This document shows, piece after piece, positions 13,083 through 26,320 of a DNA stretch of 64,000 bases; the first letter of the stretch is position 1; each line of letters opens with the position of its first letter. The position numbers and the translations under genes are program-made. The notes under the pieces are model-generated. The model had not been told where the DNA came from. It worked only from the letters and a program-made list of their open reading frames with translations, and made no database searches. This DNA is from Petrolisthes cinctipes (lineage: Eukaryota; Arthropoda; Malacostraca; Decapoda; Porcellanidae). The stretch covers positions 1,299,501 to 1,363,500 of the forward strand of contig JAWQEG010000411.1 in NCBI GenBank assembly GCA_033782935.1, given 5' to 3'.

Positions 13083-15153
13083 AATTTTCGGGTGTTTTGG
13101 GACTGACTTTGAGATATCGACTTTTTGGCACCTAAAAGAACGATTTTTTGCATGTTTTTAGCCTATATTTTGAAAATATTCTAGCACTGAGTAGGCATGT
13201 ACAGATTGCTTCTGGGACCCCAAAATATTGAATTTTCGGGTGTTTTGAGCCTGAATTTGAGATATAAACAGGTACAGAAGATACATGCACATATTGACTT
13301 TGGGCACCAAAAATATCGATTTTCAGCATGTTTTGGGCCTGAATTTTGAAAATACTCTAACACTGAGTAGGCATGTACAGATCGCTTCTGGGACCCGCAA
13401 ATATCGAATTTTCGGGTGTTTAGGGCTAGAATTTGAGATATAAACGGGTACAGAAGATGCATGCACATATCGACTTTTGGGCACCTAAAAGATCGATTTT
13501 CAGTATTTTTTTGGCCTGTATTTTGAAAATACTCTAACACGGAGTAGGCATGTACAGATACCATCTGGGACCTCTAAATATCGAATTTTCGGGTGTTTTG
13601 GGACTGAATTTGAGATATCGATTCTTTGGCACCTAAATGTCGATTTTTAGCATGTTTTTAGCCTATATTTTGAAAATATTCTAGCACTGTGTAGGCATGT
13701 ACAGATTGCTTCTGGGACCCCAAAATATTGAATTTTCGGGTGTTTTGAGCCTGAATTTGAGATATAAACGGGTACAGAAGATACATGCACATATTGACTT
13801 TGGGCATCTAAAATATCGATTTTCAGCATGTTTTGGGCCTGTATTTTGAAAATACTCTAACACTGAGTAGGCATGTACAGATTGCTTCTGGGACCCCAAA
13901 ATATTGTATTTTCGGGTGTTTTGAGCCTGAATTTGAGATATAAACGGGTACTGAAGATGCATGCACATATCGACTTTTGTGCACCTAAAAGATCGATTTT
14001 CAGTATGTTTTGAGCATGTATTTTGAAAATACTCTAACACGGAGTAGGCATGTACAGATCGCTTCTGGGACCCCTAAATATCAAATTTTCGGGTGTTTTG
14101 GGACTGAATTTGAGATATCGACTTTTTGGCACTTAAAAGATCGATTTTTAGCATGTTTTTAGCCTATATTTTGAAAATATTCTAGCACTGAGTAGGCATG
14201 TACAGATTGCTTCTGGGACCCCAAAATATTGAATTTTCGGGTGTTTTGAGCCTGAATTTGAGATATAAACGGGTACAGAAGATACATGCACATATTGACT
14301 TTGGGCACCAAAAATATCGATTTTTAGCATGTTTTGGGCCTGAATTTTGTAAATACTCTAACACTGAGTAGGCATGTACAGATCGCTTCTGGGACCCGCA
14401 AATATCGAATTTTCGGGTGTTTAGGACTAGAATTTGAGATATAAACGGGTACAGAAGATGCATGCGCATATCGACTTTTGGGCACCTAAAAGATCGATTT
14501 TCAGTATGTTTTTGGCCTGTATTTTGAAAATACTCTAACACGGGGTAGGCATGTACAGATACCTTCTGGGACCTCTAAATATCGAATTTTCGGGTGTTTT
14601 GGGACTGAATTTGAGATATCGATTTTCTGGCACCTAAAATGTCGATGTTTAGCATGTTTTTAGCCTATATTTTGAAAATATTCTAGCACTGTGTAGATGC
14701 GAATGTACAGATTGCTTCTGGGACCCCAAAATATTGAATTTTCGGGTGTTTTGAGCCTGAATTTGAGATATAAACGGGTACAGAAGATACATGCACATAT
14801 TGACTTTGGGCATCTAAAATATCGATTTTCAGCATGTTTTGGGCCTGTATTTTGAAAATACTCTAACACTGAGTAGGCATGTACAGATTGCTTCTGGGAC
14901 CCCAAAATATTGTATTTTCGGGTGTTTTGAGCCTGAATTTGAGATATAAACGGGTACTGAAGATGCATGCACATATCGACTTTTGTGCACCTAAAAGATC
15001 GATTTTCAGTATGTTTTGAGCATGTATTTTGAAAATACTCTAACACGGAGTAGGCATGTACAGATCGCTTCTGAGAACCCTAAATATCGAATTTTCGGGT
15101 GTTTTGGGACTGAATTTGAGATATCGACTTTTTGGCACCTAAAAGATCGATTT

Positions 15154-18100
15154 TTAGCATGTTTTTAGCCTATATTTTGAAAATATTCTAGCACTGTACA
15201 GATTGCTTCTGGGACCCCAAAATATTGAATTTTCGGGTGTTTTGAGCCTGAATTTGAGATATAAACGGGTACAGAAGATACATGCACATATTGACTTTGG
15301 GCACCAAAAATATCGATTTTCAGCATGTTTTGGGCCTGAAATTTGAAAATACTCTAACACGGAGTAGGCATGTACAGATCGCTTCTGGGACCCTAAAATA
15401 TCGAATTTTCTGGTGTTTAGGGCCAGAATTTGAGATATAAACGGGTACAGAAGATGCATGCACATATCTACTTTTGGGCACCTAAAAGATCGATTTTCAG
15501 TATGTTTTTGGCCTGTATTTTGAAAATACTCTAACACGGAGTAGGCATGTACAGATCGCTTCTGGGACCCCTAAATATCGAATTTTCGGGTGTTTTGGGA
15601 CTGAATTTGAGATATCGACTTTTTGGCACCTAAAAGAACGATTTTTAGCATGTTTTTATCCTATATTTTGAAAATATTCTAGCACTGTACAGATTGCTTC
15701 TGGGACCCCAAAATATTGAATTTTCGGGTGTTTTGAGCCTGAATTTGAGATATAAACGGGTACAGAAGATACATGCACATATTGACTTTGGGCACCAAAA
15801 ATATCGATTTTCAGCATGTTTTGGGCCTGAATTTTGAAAATACTCTAACACGGAGTAGGCATGTACAGATCGCTTCTGGGACCCCAAAATATCGAATTTT
15901 CGGGTGTTTAGGCCAGAATTTGAGATATAAACGGGTACTGAAGATGCATGCACATATCGACTTTTGTGCACCTAAAAGATCGATTTTCAGTATGTTTTGA
16001 GCATGTATTTTGAAAATACTCTAACACGGAGTAGGCATGTACAGATCGCTTCTGGGACCCATAAATATCGAATTTTCGGGTGTTTTGGGACTGAATTTGA
16101 GATATCGACTTTTTGGCACCTAAAAGATCGATTTTTAGCATGTTTTTAGCCTATATTTTGAAAATATTCTAGCACTGAGTAGGCATGTACAGATTGCTTC
16201 TGGGACCCCAAAATATTGAATTTTCTGGTGTTTTGAGCCTGAATTTGAGATATAAACGGGTACAGAAGATACATGCACATATTGACTTTGGGCACCAAAA
16301 ATATCGATTTTTAGCATGTTTTGGGCCTGAATTTTGAAAATACTCTAACACTGAGTAGGCATGTACAGATCGCTTCTGGGACCCGCAAATATCGAATTTT
16401 CGGGTGTTTAGGGCTAGAATTTGAGATATAAACGGGTACAGAAGATGCATGCACATATCGACTTTTGGGCACCTAAAAGATCAATTTTCAGTATGTTTTT
16501 GGCCTGTATTTTGAAAATACTCTAACACGGAGTAGGCATGTACAGATACCTTCTGGGACCTCTAAATATCGAATTTTCGGGTGTTTTGGGACTGAATTTG
16601 AGATATCGATTTTTTGGCACCTAAAATGTCGATGTTTAGCATGTTTTTAGCCTATATTTTGATAATATTCTAGCACTGTGTAGGCATGTACAGATTGCTT
16701 CTAGGACCCCAAAATATTGAATTTTCGGGTGTTTTGAGCCTGAATTTGAGATATAAACGGGTACAGAAGATACATGCACATATTGACGTTGGGCATCTAA
16801 AATATCGATTTTCAGCATGTTTTGGGCCTGTATTTTGAAAATACTCTAACACTGAGTAGGCATGTACAGATTGCTTCTGGGACCCCAAAATATTGTATTT
16901 TCGGGTGTTTTGAGCCTGAATTTGAGATATAAACGGGTACTGAAGATGCATGCACATATCGACTTTTGTGCACCTAAAAGATCGATTTTCAGTATGTTTT
17001 GAGCATGTATTTTGAAAATACTCTAACACGGAGTAGGCATGTACAGATCGCTTCTGGGACCCCTAAATATCGAATTTTCGGGTGTTTTGGGACTGAATTT
17101 GAGATATCGACTTTTTGGCACCTAAAAGATCGATTTTTAGCATGTTTTTAGCCTATATTTTGAAATTATTCTAGCACTGAGTAGGCATGTACAGATTGCT
17201 TCTGGGACCCCAAAATATTGAATTTTCGGGTGTTTTGAGCCTGAATTTGAGATATAAACGGATACAGAAGATGCATGCACATATCGACTTTTGGGCACCT
17301 AAAAGATCGATTTTCAGTATGTTTTTGGCCTTTATTTTGAAAATACTCTAACACGGAGTAGGCATTTACAGATACCTTCTGGGACCTCTAAATATCGAAT
17401 TTTCGGGTGTTTTGGGACTGAATTTGAGATATCGATTTTTTGGCACCTAAAATGTCGATTTTTAGCATGTTTTTAGCCTATATTTTGAAAATATTCTAGC
17501 ACTGTTTAGGCATGTACAGATTGCTTCTGGGACCCCAAAATATTGAATTTTCGGGTGTTTTGAGCCTGAATTTGAGATATAAACGGGTACAGAAGATACA
17601 TGCTCATATTGACTTTGGGCATCTAAAATATCGATTTTCAGCATGTTCTGGGCCTGTATTTTGAAAATACTCTAACACTGAGTGCCGTACAGATTGCTTC
17701 TGGGACCCCAAAATATTGAATTTTCGGGTGTTTTGAGCCTGAATTTGAGATATAAACGGGTACTGAAGATGCATGCACATATCGACTTTTGTGCACCTAA
17801 AAGATCGATTTTCAGTATGTTTTGAGCATGTATTTTGAAAATACTCTAACACGGAGTAGACATGTACAGATCGCTTCTCAGACCACTAAATATCGAATTT
17901 TCGGGTGTTTTGGGACTGAATTTGAGATATCGACTTTTTGGCATCTAAAAGATCGATTTTTAGCATGTTTTTAGCCTATATTTTGAAAATATTCTAGCAC
18001 TGTACAGATTGCTTCTGGGACCCCAAAATATTGAATTTTCGGGTGTTTTGAGCCTGAATTTGAGATATAAACGGGTACAGAAGATGCATGCACATATCGA

Positions 18101-18775
18101 CTTTTGGGCACCTAAAAGATCGATTTTCAGTATGTTTTTGGCCTTTATTTTGAAAATACTCTAACACGGAGTAGGCATGTACAGATACCTTCTGGGACCT
18201 CTAAATATCGAATTTTCGGGTGTTTTGGGACTGAATTTGAGATATCGATTTTTTGGCACCTAAAATGTCGATTTTTAGCATGTTTTTAGCCTATATTTTG
18301 AAAATATTCTAGCACTGTTTAGGCATGTACAGATTGCTTCTGGGACCCCAAAATATTGAATTTTCGGATGTTTTGAGCCTGAATTTGAGATATAAACGGG
18401 TACAGGAGATACATGCACATATTGACTTTGGGCATCTAAAATATCGATTTTCAGCATGTTTTGGGCCTGTATTTTGAAAATACTCTAACACTGAGTAGGC
18501 ATGTACAGATTGCTTCTGGGACCCCAAAACATTGAATTTTCGGGTGTTTTGAGCCTGAATTTGAGATATAAACGGGTACTGAAGATGCATGCACATATCG
18601 ACTTTTGTGCACCTAAAAGATCGATTTTCAGTATGTTTTGAGCATGTATTTTGAAAATACTCTAACACGGAGTAGGCATGTACAGATCGCTTCTGAGACC
18701 CCTAAATATCGAATTTTCGGGTGTTTTGGGACTGAATTTGAGATATCGACTTTTTGGCATCTAAAAGATCGATTT
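15154..18775. repeat. First copy of a 3,622-bp tandem duplication
   Basis: This unit is followed directly by a second copy at 18,776-22,397. Both carry the same rare variants: TTGAAATTATTC near 17,161 and 20,783, GAGTGCCGTACAG near 17,681 and 21,303, and AGGCCAGAATTTG (one G fewer than usual). I noticed only a handful of differences: T/G at 15,659/19,281, a C/A change near 15,536/19,158, GCATTTACAG against GCATGTACAG near 17,365/20,987, GTAGACATG against GTAGGCATG near 17,860/21,482, and GACCACT against GACCCCT near 17,882/21,504. That implies identity above 99%. Confidence 0.9.
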
Positions 18776-21700
18776 TTAGCATGTTTTTAGCCTATATTTT
18801 GAAAATATTCTAGCACTGTACAGATTGCTTCTGGGACCCCAAAATATTGAATTTTCGGGTGTTTTGAGCCTGAATTTGAGATATAAACGGGTACAGAAGA
18901 TACATGCACATATTGACTTTGGGCACCAAAAATATCGATTTTCAGCATGTTTTGGGCCTGAAATTTGAAAATACTCTAACACGGAGTAGGCATGTACAGA
19001 TCGCTTCTGGGACCCTAAAATATCGAATTTTCTGGTGTTTAGGGCCAGAATTTGAGATATAAACGGGTACAGAAGATGCATGCACATATCTACTTTTGGG
19101 CACCTAAAAGATCGATTTTCAGTATGTTTTTGGCCTGTATTTTGAAAATACTCTAACAAGGAGTAGGCATGTACAGATCGCTTCTGGGACCCCTAAATAT
19201 CGAATTTTCGGGTGTTTTGGGACTGAATTTGAGATATCGACTTTTTGGCACCTAAAAGAACGATTTTTAGCATGTTTTTAGCCTATATTTTGAAAATATT
19301 CTAGCACTGTACAGATTGCTTCTGGGACCCCAAAATATTGAATTTTCGGGTGTTTTGAGCCTGAATTTGAGATATAAACGGGTACAGAAGATACATGCAC
19401 ATATTGACTTTGGGCACCAAAAATATCGATTTTCAGCATGTTTTGGGCCTGAATTTTGAAAATACTCTAACACGGAGTAGGCATGTACAGATCGCTTCTG
19501 GGACCCCAAAATATCGAATTTTCGGGTGTTTAGGCCAGAATTTGAGATATAAACGGGTACTGAAGATGCATGCACATATCGACTTTTGTGCACCTAAAAG
19601 ATCGATTTTCAGTATGTTTTGAGCATGTATTTTGAAAATACTCTAACACGGAGTAGGCATGTACAGATCGCTTCTGGGACCCATAAATATCGAATTTTCG
19701 GGTGTTTTGGGACTGAATTTGAGATATCGACTTTTTGGCACCTAAAAGATCGATTTTTAGCATGTTTTTAGCCTATATTTTGAAAATATTCTAGCACTGA
19801 GTAGGCATGTACAGATTGCTTCTGGGACCCCAAAATATTGAATTTTCTGGTGTTTTGAGCCTGAATTTGAGATATAAACGGGTACAGAAGATACATGCAC
19901 ATATTGACTTTGGGCACCAAAAATATCGATTTTTAGCATGTTTTGGGCCTGAATTTTGAAAATACTCTAACACTGAGTAGGCATGTACAGATCGCTTCTG
20001 GGACCCGCAAATATCGAATTTTCGGGTGTTTAGGGCTAGAATTTGAGATATAAACGGGTACAGAAGATGCATGCACATATCGACTTTTGGGCACCTAAAA
20101 GATCAATTTTCAGTATGTTTTTGGCCTGTATTTTGAAAATACTCTAACACGGAGTAGGCATGTACAGATACCTTCTGGGACCTCTAAATATCGAATTTTC
20201 GGGTGTTTTGGGACTGAATTTGAGATATCGATTTTTTGGCACCTAAAATGTCGATGTTTAGCATGTTTTTAGCCTATATTTTGATAATATTCTAGCACTG
20301 TGTAGGCATGTACAGATTGCTTCTAGGACCCCAAAATATTGAATTTTCGGGTGTTTTGAGCCTGAATTTGAGATATAAACGGGTACAGAAGATACATGCA
20401 CATATTGACGTTGGGCATCTAAAATATCGATTTTCAGCATGTTTTGGGCCTGTATTTTGAAAATACTCTAACACTGAGTAGGCATGTACAGATTGCTTCT
20501 GGGACCCCAAAATATTGTATTTTCGGGTGTTTTGAGCCTGAATTTGAGATATAAACGGGTACTGAAGATGCATGCACATATCGACTTTTGTGCACCTAAA
20601 AGATCGATTTTCAGTATGTTTTGAGCATGTATTTTGAAAATACTCTAACACGGAGTAGGCATGTACAGATCGCTTCTGGGACCCCTAAATATCGAATTTT
20701 CGGGTGTTTTGGGACTGAATTTGAGATATCGACTTTTTGGCACCTAAAAGATCGATTTTTAGCATGTTTTTAGCCTATATTTTGAAATTATTCTAGCACT
20801 GAGTAGGCATGTACAGATTGCTTCTGGGACCCCAAAATATTGAATTTTCGGGTGTTTTGAGCCTGAATTTGAGATATAAACGGATACAGAAGATGCATGC
20901 ACATATCGACTTTTGGGCACCTAAAAGATCGATTTTCAGTATGTTTTTGGCCTTTATTTTGAAAATACTCTAACACGGAGTAGGCATGTACAGATACCTT
21001 CTGGGACCTCTAAATATCGAATTTTCGGGTGTTTTGGGACTGAATTTGAGATATCGATTTTTTGGCACCTAAAATGTCGATTTTTAGCATGTTTTTAGCC
21101 TATATTTTGAAAATATTCTAGCACTGTTTAGGCATGTACAGATTGCTTCTGGGACCCCAAAATATTGAATTTTCGGGTGTTTTGAGCCTGAATTTGAGAT
21201 ATAAACGGGTACAGAAGATACATGCTCATATTGACTTTGGGCATCTAAAATATCGATTTTCAGCATGTTCTGGGCCTGTATTTTGAAAATACTCTAACAC
21301 TGAGTGCCGTACAGATTGCTTCTGGGACCCCAAAATATTGAATTTTCGGGTGTTTTGAGCCTGAATTTGAGATATAAACGGGTACTGAAGATGCATGCAC
21401 ATATCGACTTTTGTGCACCTAAAAGATCGATTTTCAGTATGTTTTGAGCATGTATTTTGAAAATACTCTAACACGGAGTAGGCATGTACAGATCGCTTCT
21501 CAGACCCCTAAATATCGAATTTTCGGGTGTTTTGGGACTGAATTTGAGATATCGACTTTTTGGCATCTAAAAGATCGATTTTTAGCATGTTTTTAGCCTA
21601 TATTTTGAAAATATTCTAGCACTGTACAGATTGCTTCTGGGACCCCAAAATATTGAATTTTCGGGTGTTTTGAGCCTGAATTTGAGATATAAACGGGTAC

Positions 21701-22397
21701 AGAAGATGCATGCACATATCGACTTTTGGGCACCTAAAAGATCGATTTTCAGTATGTTTTTGGCCTTTATTTTGAAAATACTCTAACACGGAGTAGGCAT
21801 GTACAGATACCTTCTGGGACCTCTAAATATCGAATTTTCGGGTGTTTTGGGACTGAATTTGAGATATCGATTTTTTGGCACCTAAAATGTCGATTTTTAG
21901 CATGTTTTTAGCCTATATTTTGAAAATATTCTAGCACTGTTTAGGCATGTACAGATTGCTTCTGGGACCCCAAAATATTGAATTTTCGGATGTTTTGAGC
22001 CTGAATTTGAGATATAAACGGGTACAGGAGATACATGCACATATTGACTTTGGGCATCTAAAATATCGATTTTCAGCATGTTTTGGGCCTGTATTTTGAA
22101 AATACTCTAACACTGAGTAGGCATGTACAGATTGCTTCTGGGACCCCAAAACATTGAATTTTCGGGTGTTTTGAGCCTGAATTTGAGATATAAACGGGTA
22201 CTGAAGATGCATGCACATATCGACTTTTGTGCACCTAAAAGATCGATTTTCAGTATGTTTTGAGCATGTATTTTGAAAATACTCTAACACGGAGTAGGCA
22301 TGTACAGATCGCTTCTGAGACCCCTAAATATCGAATTTTCGGGTGTTTTGGGACTGAATTTGAGATATCGACTTTTTGGCATCTAAAAGATCGATTT
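18776..22397. repeat. Second copy of the 3,622-bp tandem duplication
   Basis: Directly adjoins the first copy with no spacer, as expected from unequal exchange within an array. Beyond its right end the sequence continues into two 816-bp units. Part of it (about 18.78-20.67 kb) is also repeated at 44.8-46.7 kb at an offset of 26,049. Confidence 0.9.
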
Positions 22398-25300
22398 TTA
22401 GCATGTTTTTAGCCTATATTTTGAAAATATTCTAGCACTGTACAGATTGCTTCTGGGACCCCAAAATATTGAATATTCGGGTGTTTTGAGCCTGAATTTG
22501 AGATATAAACGGGTACAGAAGATGCATGCACATATCGACTTTTGGGCACCTAAAAGATCGATTTTCAGTATGTTTTTGGCCTTTATTTTGAAAATACTCT
22601 AACACGGAGTAGGCATGTACAGATACCTTCTGGGACCTCTAAATATCGAATTTTCGGGTGTTTTGGGACTGAATTTGAGATATCGATTTTTTGGCACCTA
22701 AAATGTCGATTTTTAGCATGTTTTTAGCCTAAATTTAGAAAATATTCTAGCACTGTTTAGGCATGTACAGATTGCTTCTGGGACCCCAAAATATTGAATT
22801 TTCGGGTGTTTTGAGCCTGAATTTGAGATATAAACGGGTACAGAAGATACATGCACATATTGACTTTGGGCATCTAAAATATCGATTTTCAGCATGTTTT
22901 GGGCCTGTATTTTGAAAATACTCTAACACTGAGTAGGCATGTACAGATTGCTTCTGGGACCCCAAAATATTGAATTTTCGGGTGTTTTGAGCCTGAATTT
23001 GAGATATAAACGGGTACTGAAGATGCATGCACATATCGACTTTTGTGCACCTAAAAGATCGATTTTCAGTATGTTTTGAGCATGTATTTTGAAAATACTC
23101 TAACACGGAGTAGGCATGTACAGATCGCTTCTGAGACCCCTAAATATCGAATTTTCGGGTGTTTTGGGACTGAATTTGAGATATCGACTTTTTGGCACCT
23201 AAAAGATCGATTTTTAGCATGTTTTTAGCCTATATTTTGAAAATATTCTAGCACTGTACAGATTGCTTCTGGGACCCCAAAATATTGAATTTTCGGGTGT
23301 TTTGAGCCTGAATTTGAGATATAAACGGGTACAGAAGATACATGCACATATCGACTTTTGGGCACCTAAAAGATCGATTTTCAGTATGTTTTTAGCCTGT
23401 ATTTTGAAAATACTCTAACACGGAGTAGGCATGTACAGATACCTTCTGGGACCTCTAAATATCGAATTTTCGGGTGTTTTGGGACTGAATTTGAGATATC
23501 GATTTTTTGGCACCTAAAATGTCGATTTTTAGCATGTTTTTAGCCTATATTTTGAAAATATTCTAGCACTGTGTAGACATGTACAGATTGCTTCTGGGAC
23601 CCCAAAATATTGAATTTTCGGGTGTTTTGAGCCTGAATTTGAGATATAAACGGGTACAGAAGATATATGCACATATTGACTTTGGGCATCTAAAATATCG
23701 ATTTTCAGCATGTTTTGGGCCTTTATTTTGAAAATACTCTAACACTGAGTAGGCATGTACAGATTGCTTCTGGGACCCCAAAATATTGAATTTTCGGGTG
23801 TTTTGAGCCTGAATTTGAGATATAAACGAGTACAGAAGATACATGCACATATTGACTTTGGGCATCTAAAATATCGATTTTCATCATGTTTTGGGCCTGT
23901 ATTTTGAAAATACTCTAACACTGAGTAGGTATGTACAGATTGCTTCTGGGATCCCAAAATATTGAATTTTCGGGTGTTTTGAGCCTGAATTTGAGATATA
24001 AACGGGTACTGAAGATGCATGCACATATCGACTTTTGTGCACCTAAAAGATCGATTTTCAGTATGTTTTGAGCATGTATTTTGAAAATACTCTAACACGG
24101 AGTAGGCATGTACAGATCGCTTCTGGGACCCCTAAATATTGAATTTTCGGGTGTTTTGGGACTGAATTTGAGATATCGACTTTTTGGCACCTAAAAGATC
24201 GATTTTTAGCATGTTTTTAGCCTATATTTTGAAAATATTCTAGCACTGTACAGATTGCTTCTGGGACCCCAAAATATTGAATTTTCGGGTGTTTTGAGCC
24301 TGAATTTGAGATATAAACGGGTACAGAAGATGCATGCACATATTGACTTTGGGCACCAAAAATATCGATTTTCAGCATGTTTTGGGCCTGAATTTTGAAA
24401 ATACTCTAACACTGAGTAGGCATGTACAGATCGCTTCTGGGACCCCAAAATATCGAATTTTCGGGTGTTTAGGGCCAGAATTTGAGATATAAACGGGTAC
24501 AGAAGATCCATGCACATATCGACTTTTGGGCACCTAAAAGATCGATTTTCAGTATGTTTTTGGCCTGTATTTTGAAAATACTCTAACACGGAGTAGGCAT
24601 GTACAGATACCTTCTGGGACCTCTAAATATCGAATTTTCGGGTGTTTTGGGACTGAATTTGTGATATCGATTTTTTGGCACCTATAATGTCGATTTTTAG
24701 CATGTTTTTAGCCTATATTTTGAAAATATTCTAGCACTGTGTAGGCATGTACAGATTGCTTCTGGGACCCCAAAATATTGAATTTTCGGGTGTTTTCAGC
24801 CTGAATTTGAGATATAAACGGGTACTGAAGATGCATGCACATATCGACTTTTGTGCACCCAAAAGATCGATTTTCAGTATGTTTTGAGCATGTATTTTGA
24901 AAATACTCTAACACGGAGTAGGCATGTACAGATCGCTACTGGGACCCCTAAATATTGAATTTTCGGGTGTTTTGGGACTGAATTTGAGATATCGACTTTT
25001 TGGCACCTAAAAGATCGATTTTTAGCATGTTTTTAGCCTATATTTTGAAAATATTCTAGCACTGTACAGATTGCTTCTGGGACCCCAAAATATTGAATTT
25101 TCGGGTGTTTTGAGCCTGAATTTGAGATATAAACGGGTACAGAAGATACATGCACATATTGACTTTGGGCACCAAAAATATCGATTTTCAGCATGTTTTG
25201 GGCCTGAATTTTGAAAATACTCTAACACTGAGTAGGCATGTACAGATCGCTTCTGGGACCCCAAAATATCGAATTTTCGGGTGTTTAGGGCCAGAATTTG

Positions 25301-26320
25301 AGATATAAACGGGTACAGAAGATGCATGCACATATCGACTTTTGTGCACCTAAAAGATCGATTTTCAGTATGTTTTGAGCATGTATTTTGAAAATACTCT
25401 AACACGGAGTAGGCATGTACAGATCGCTTCTGGGACCCCTAAATATCGAATTTTCGGGTGTTTTGGGACTGAATTTGAGATATCGACTTATTGGCACCTA
25501 AAAGATCGATTTTTAGCATGTTTTTAGCCTATATTTTGAAAATATTCTAGCACTGAGTAGGCATGTACAGATTGCTTCATGGACCCCAAAATATTGAATT
25601 TTCGGGTGTTTTGAGCCTGAATTTGAGATATAAACGGGTACAGAAGATACATGCACATATTGACTTTGGGCACCAAAAATATCGATTTTCAGCATGTTTT
25701 GGGCCTGAATTTTGAAAATACTCTAACACTGAGTAGGCATGTACAGATTGCTTCTGGGACCCCAAAATATTGAATTTTCGGGTGTTTTGAGCCTGAATTT
25801 GAGATATAAACGGGTACAGAAGATACATGCACATATTGACTTTGGGCATCTAAAATATCGATTTTCAGCATGTTTTGGGCCTGTATTTTGAAAATACTCT
25901 AACACTGAGTAGGCATGTACAGATTGCTTCTGGGATCCCAAAATATTGAATTTTCGGGTGTTTTGAGCCTGAATTTGAGATATAAACGGGTACTGAAGAT
26001 GCATGCACATATCGACTTTTGTGCACCTAAAAGATCGATTTTCAGTATGTTTTGAGCATGTATTTTGAAAATACTCTAACACGGAGTAGGCATGTACAGA
26101 TCGCTTCTCGGACCCCTAAATATCGAATTTTCGGGTGTTTTGGGACTGAATTTGAGATATCGACTTTTTGGCACCTAAAAGATCGATTTTTAGCATGTTT
26201 TTAGCCTATATTTTGAAAATATTCTAGCACTGTACAGATTGCTTCTGGGACCCCAAAATATTGAATTTTCGGGTGTTTTGAGCCTGAATTTGAGATATAA
26301 ACGGGTACAGAAGATGCATG
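22010..26320. repeat. Second copy of the block at 1-4,310
   Basis: Partner of the block at the left edge of the window, in the same orientation and with the same monomer order. It begins inside the second 3,622-bp copy and carries two consecutive 816-bp units (from about 21.9 to 23.5 kb) before passing into monomers with the TTTAGGGCCAGAATTTG variant. Confidence 0.87.
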
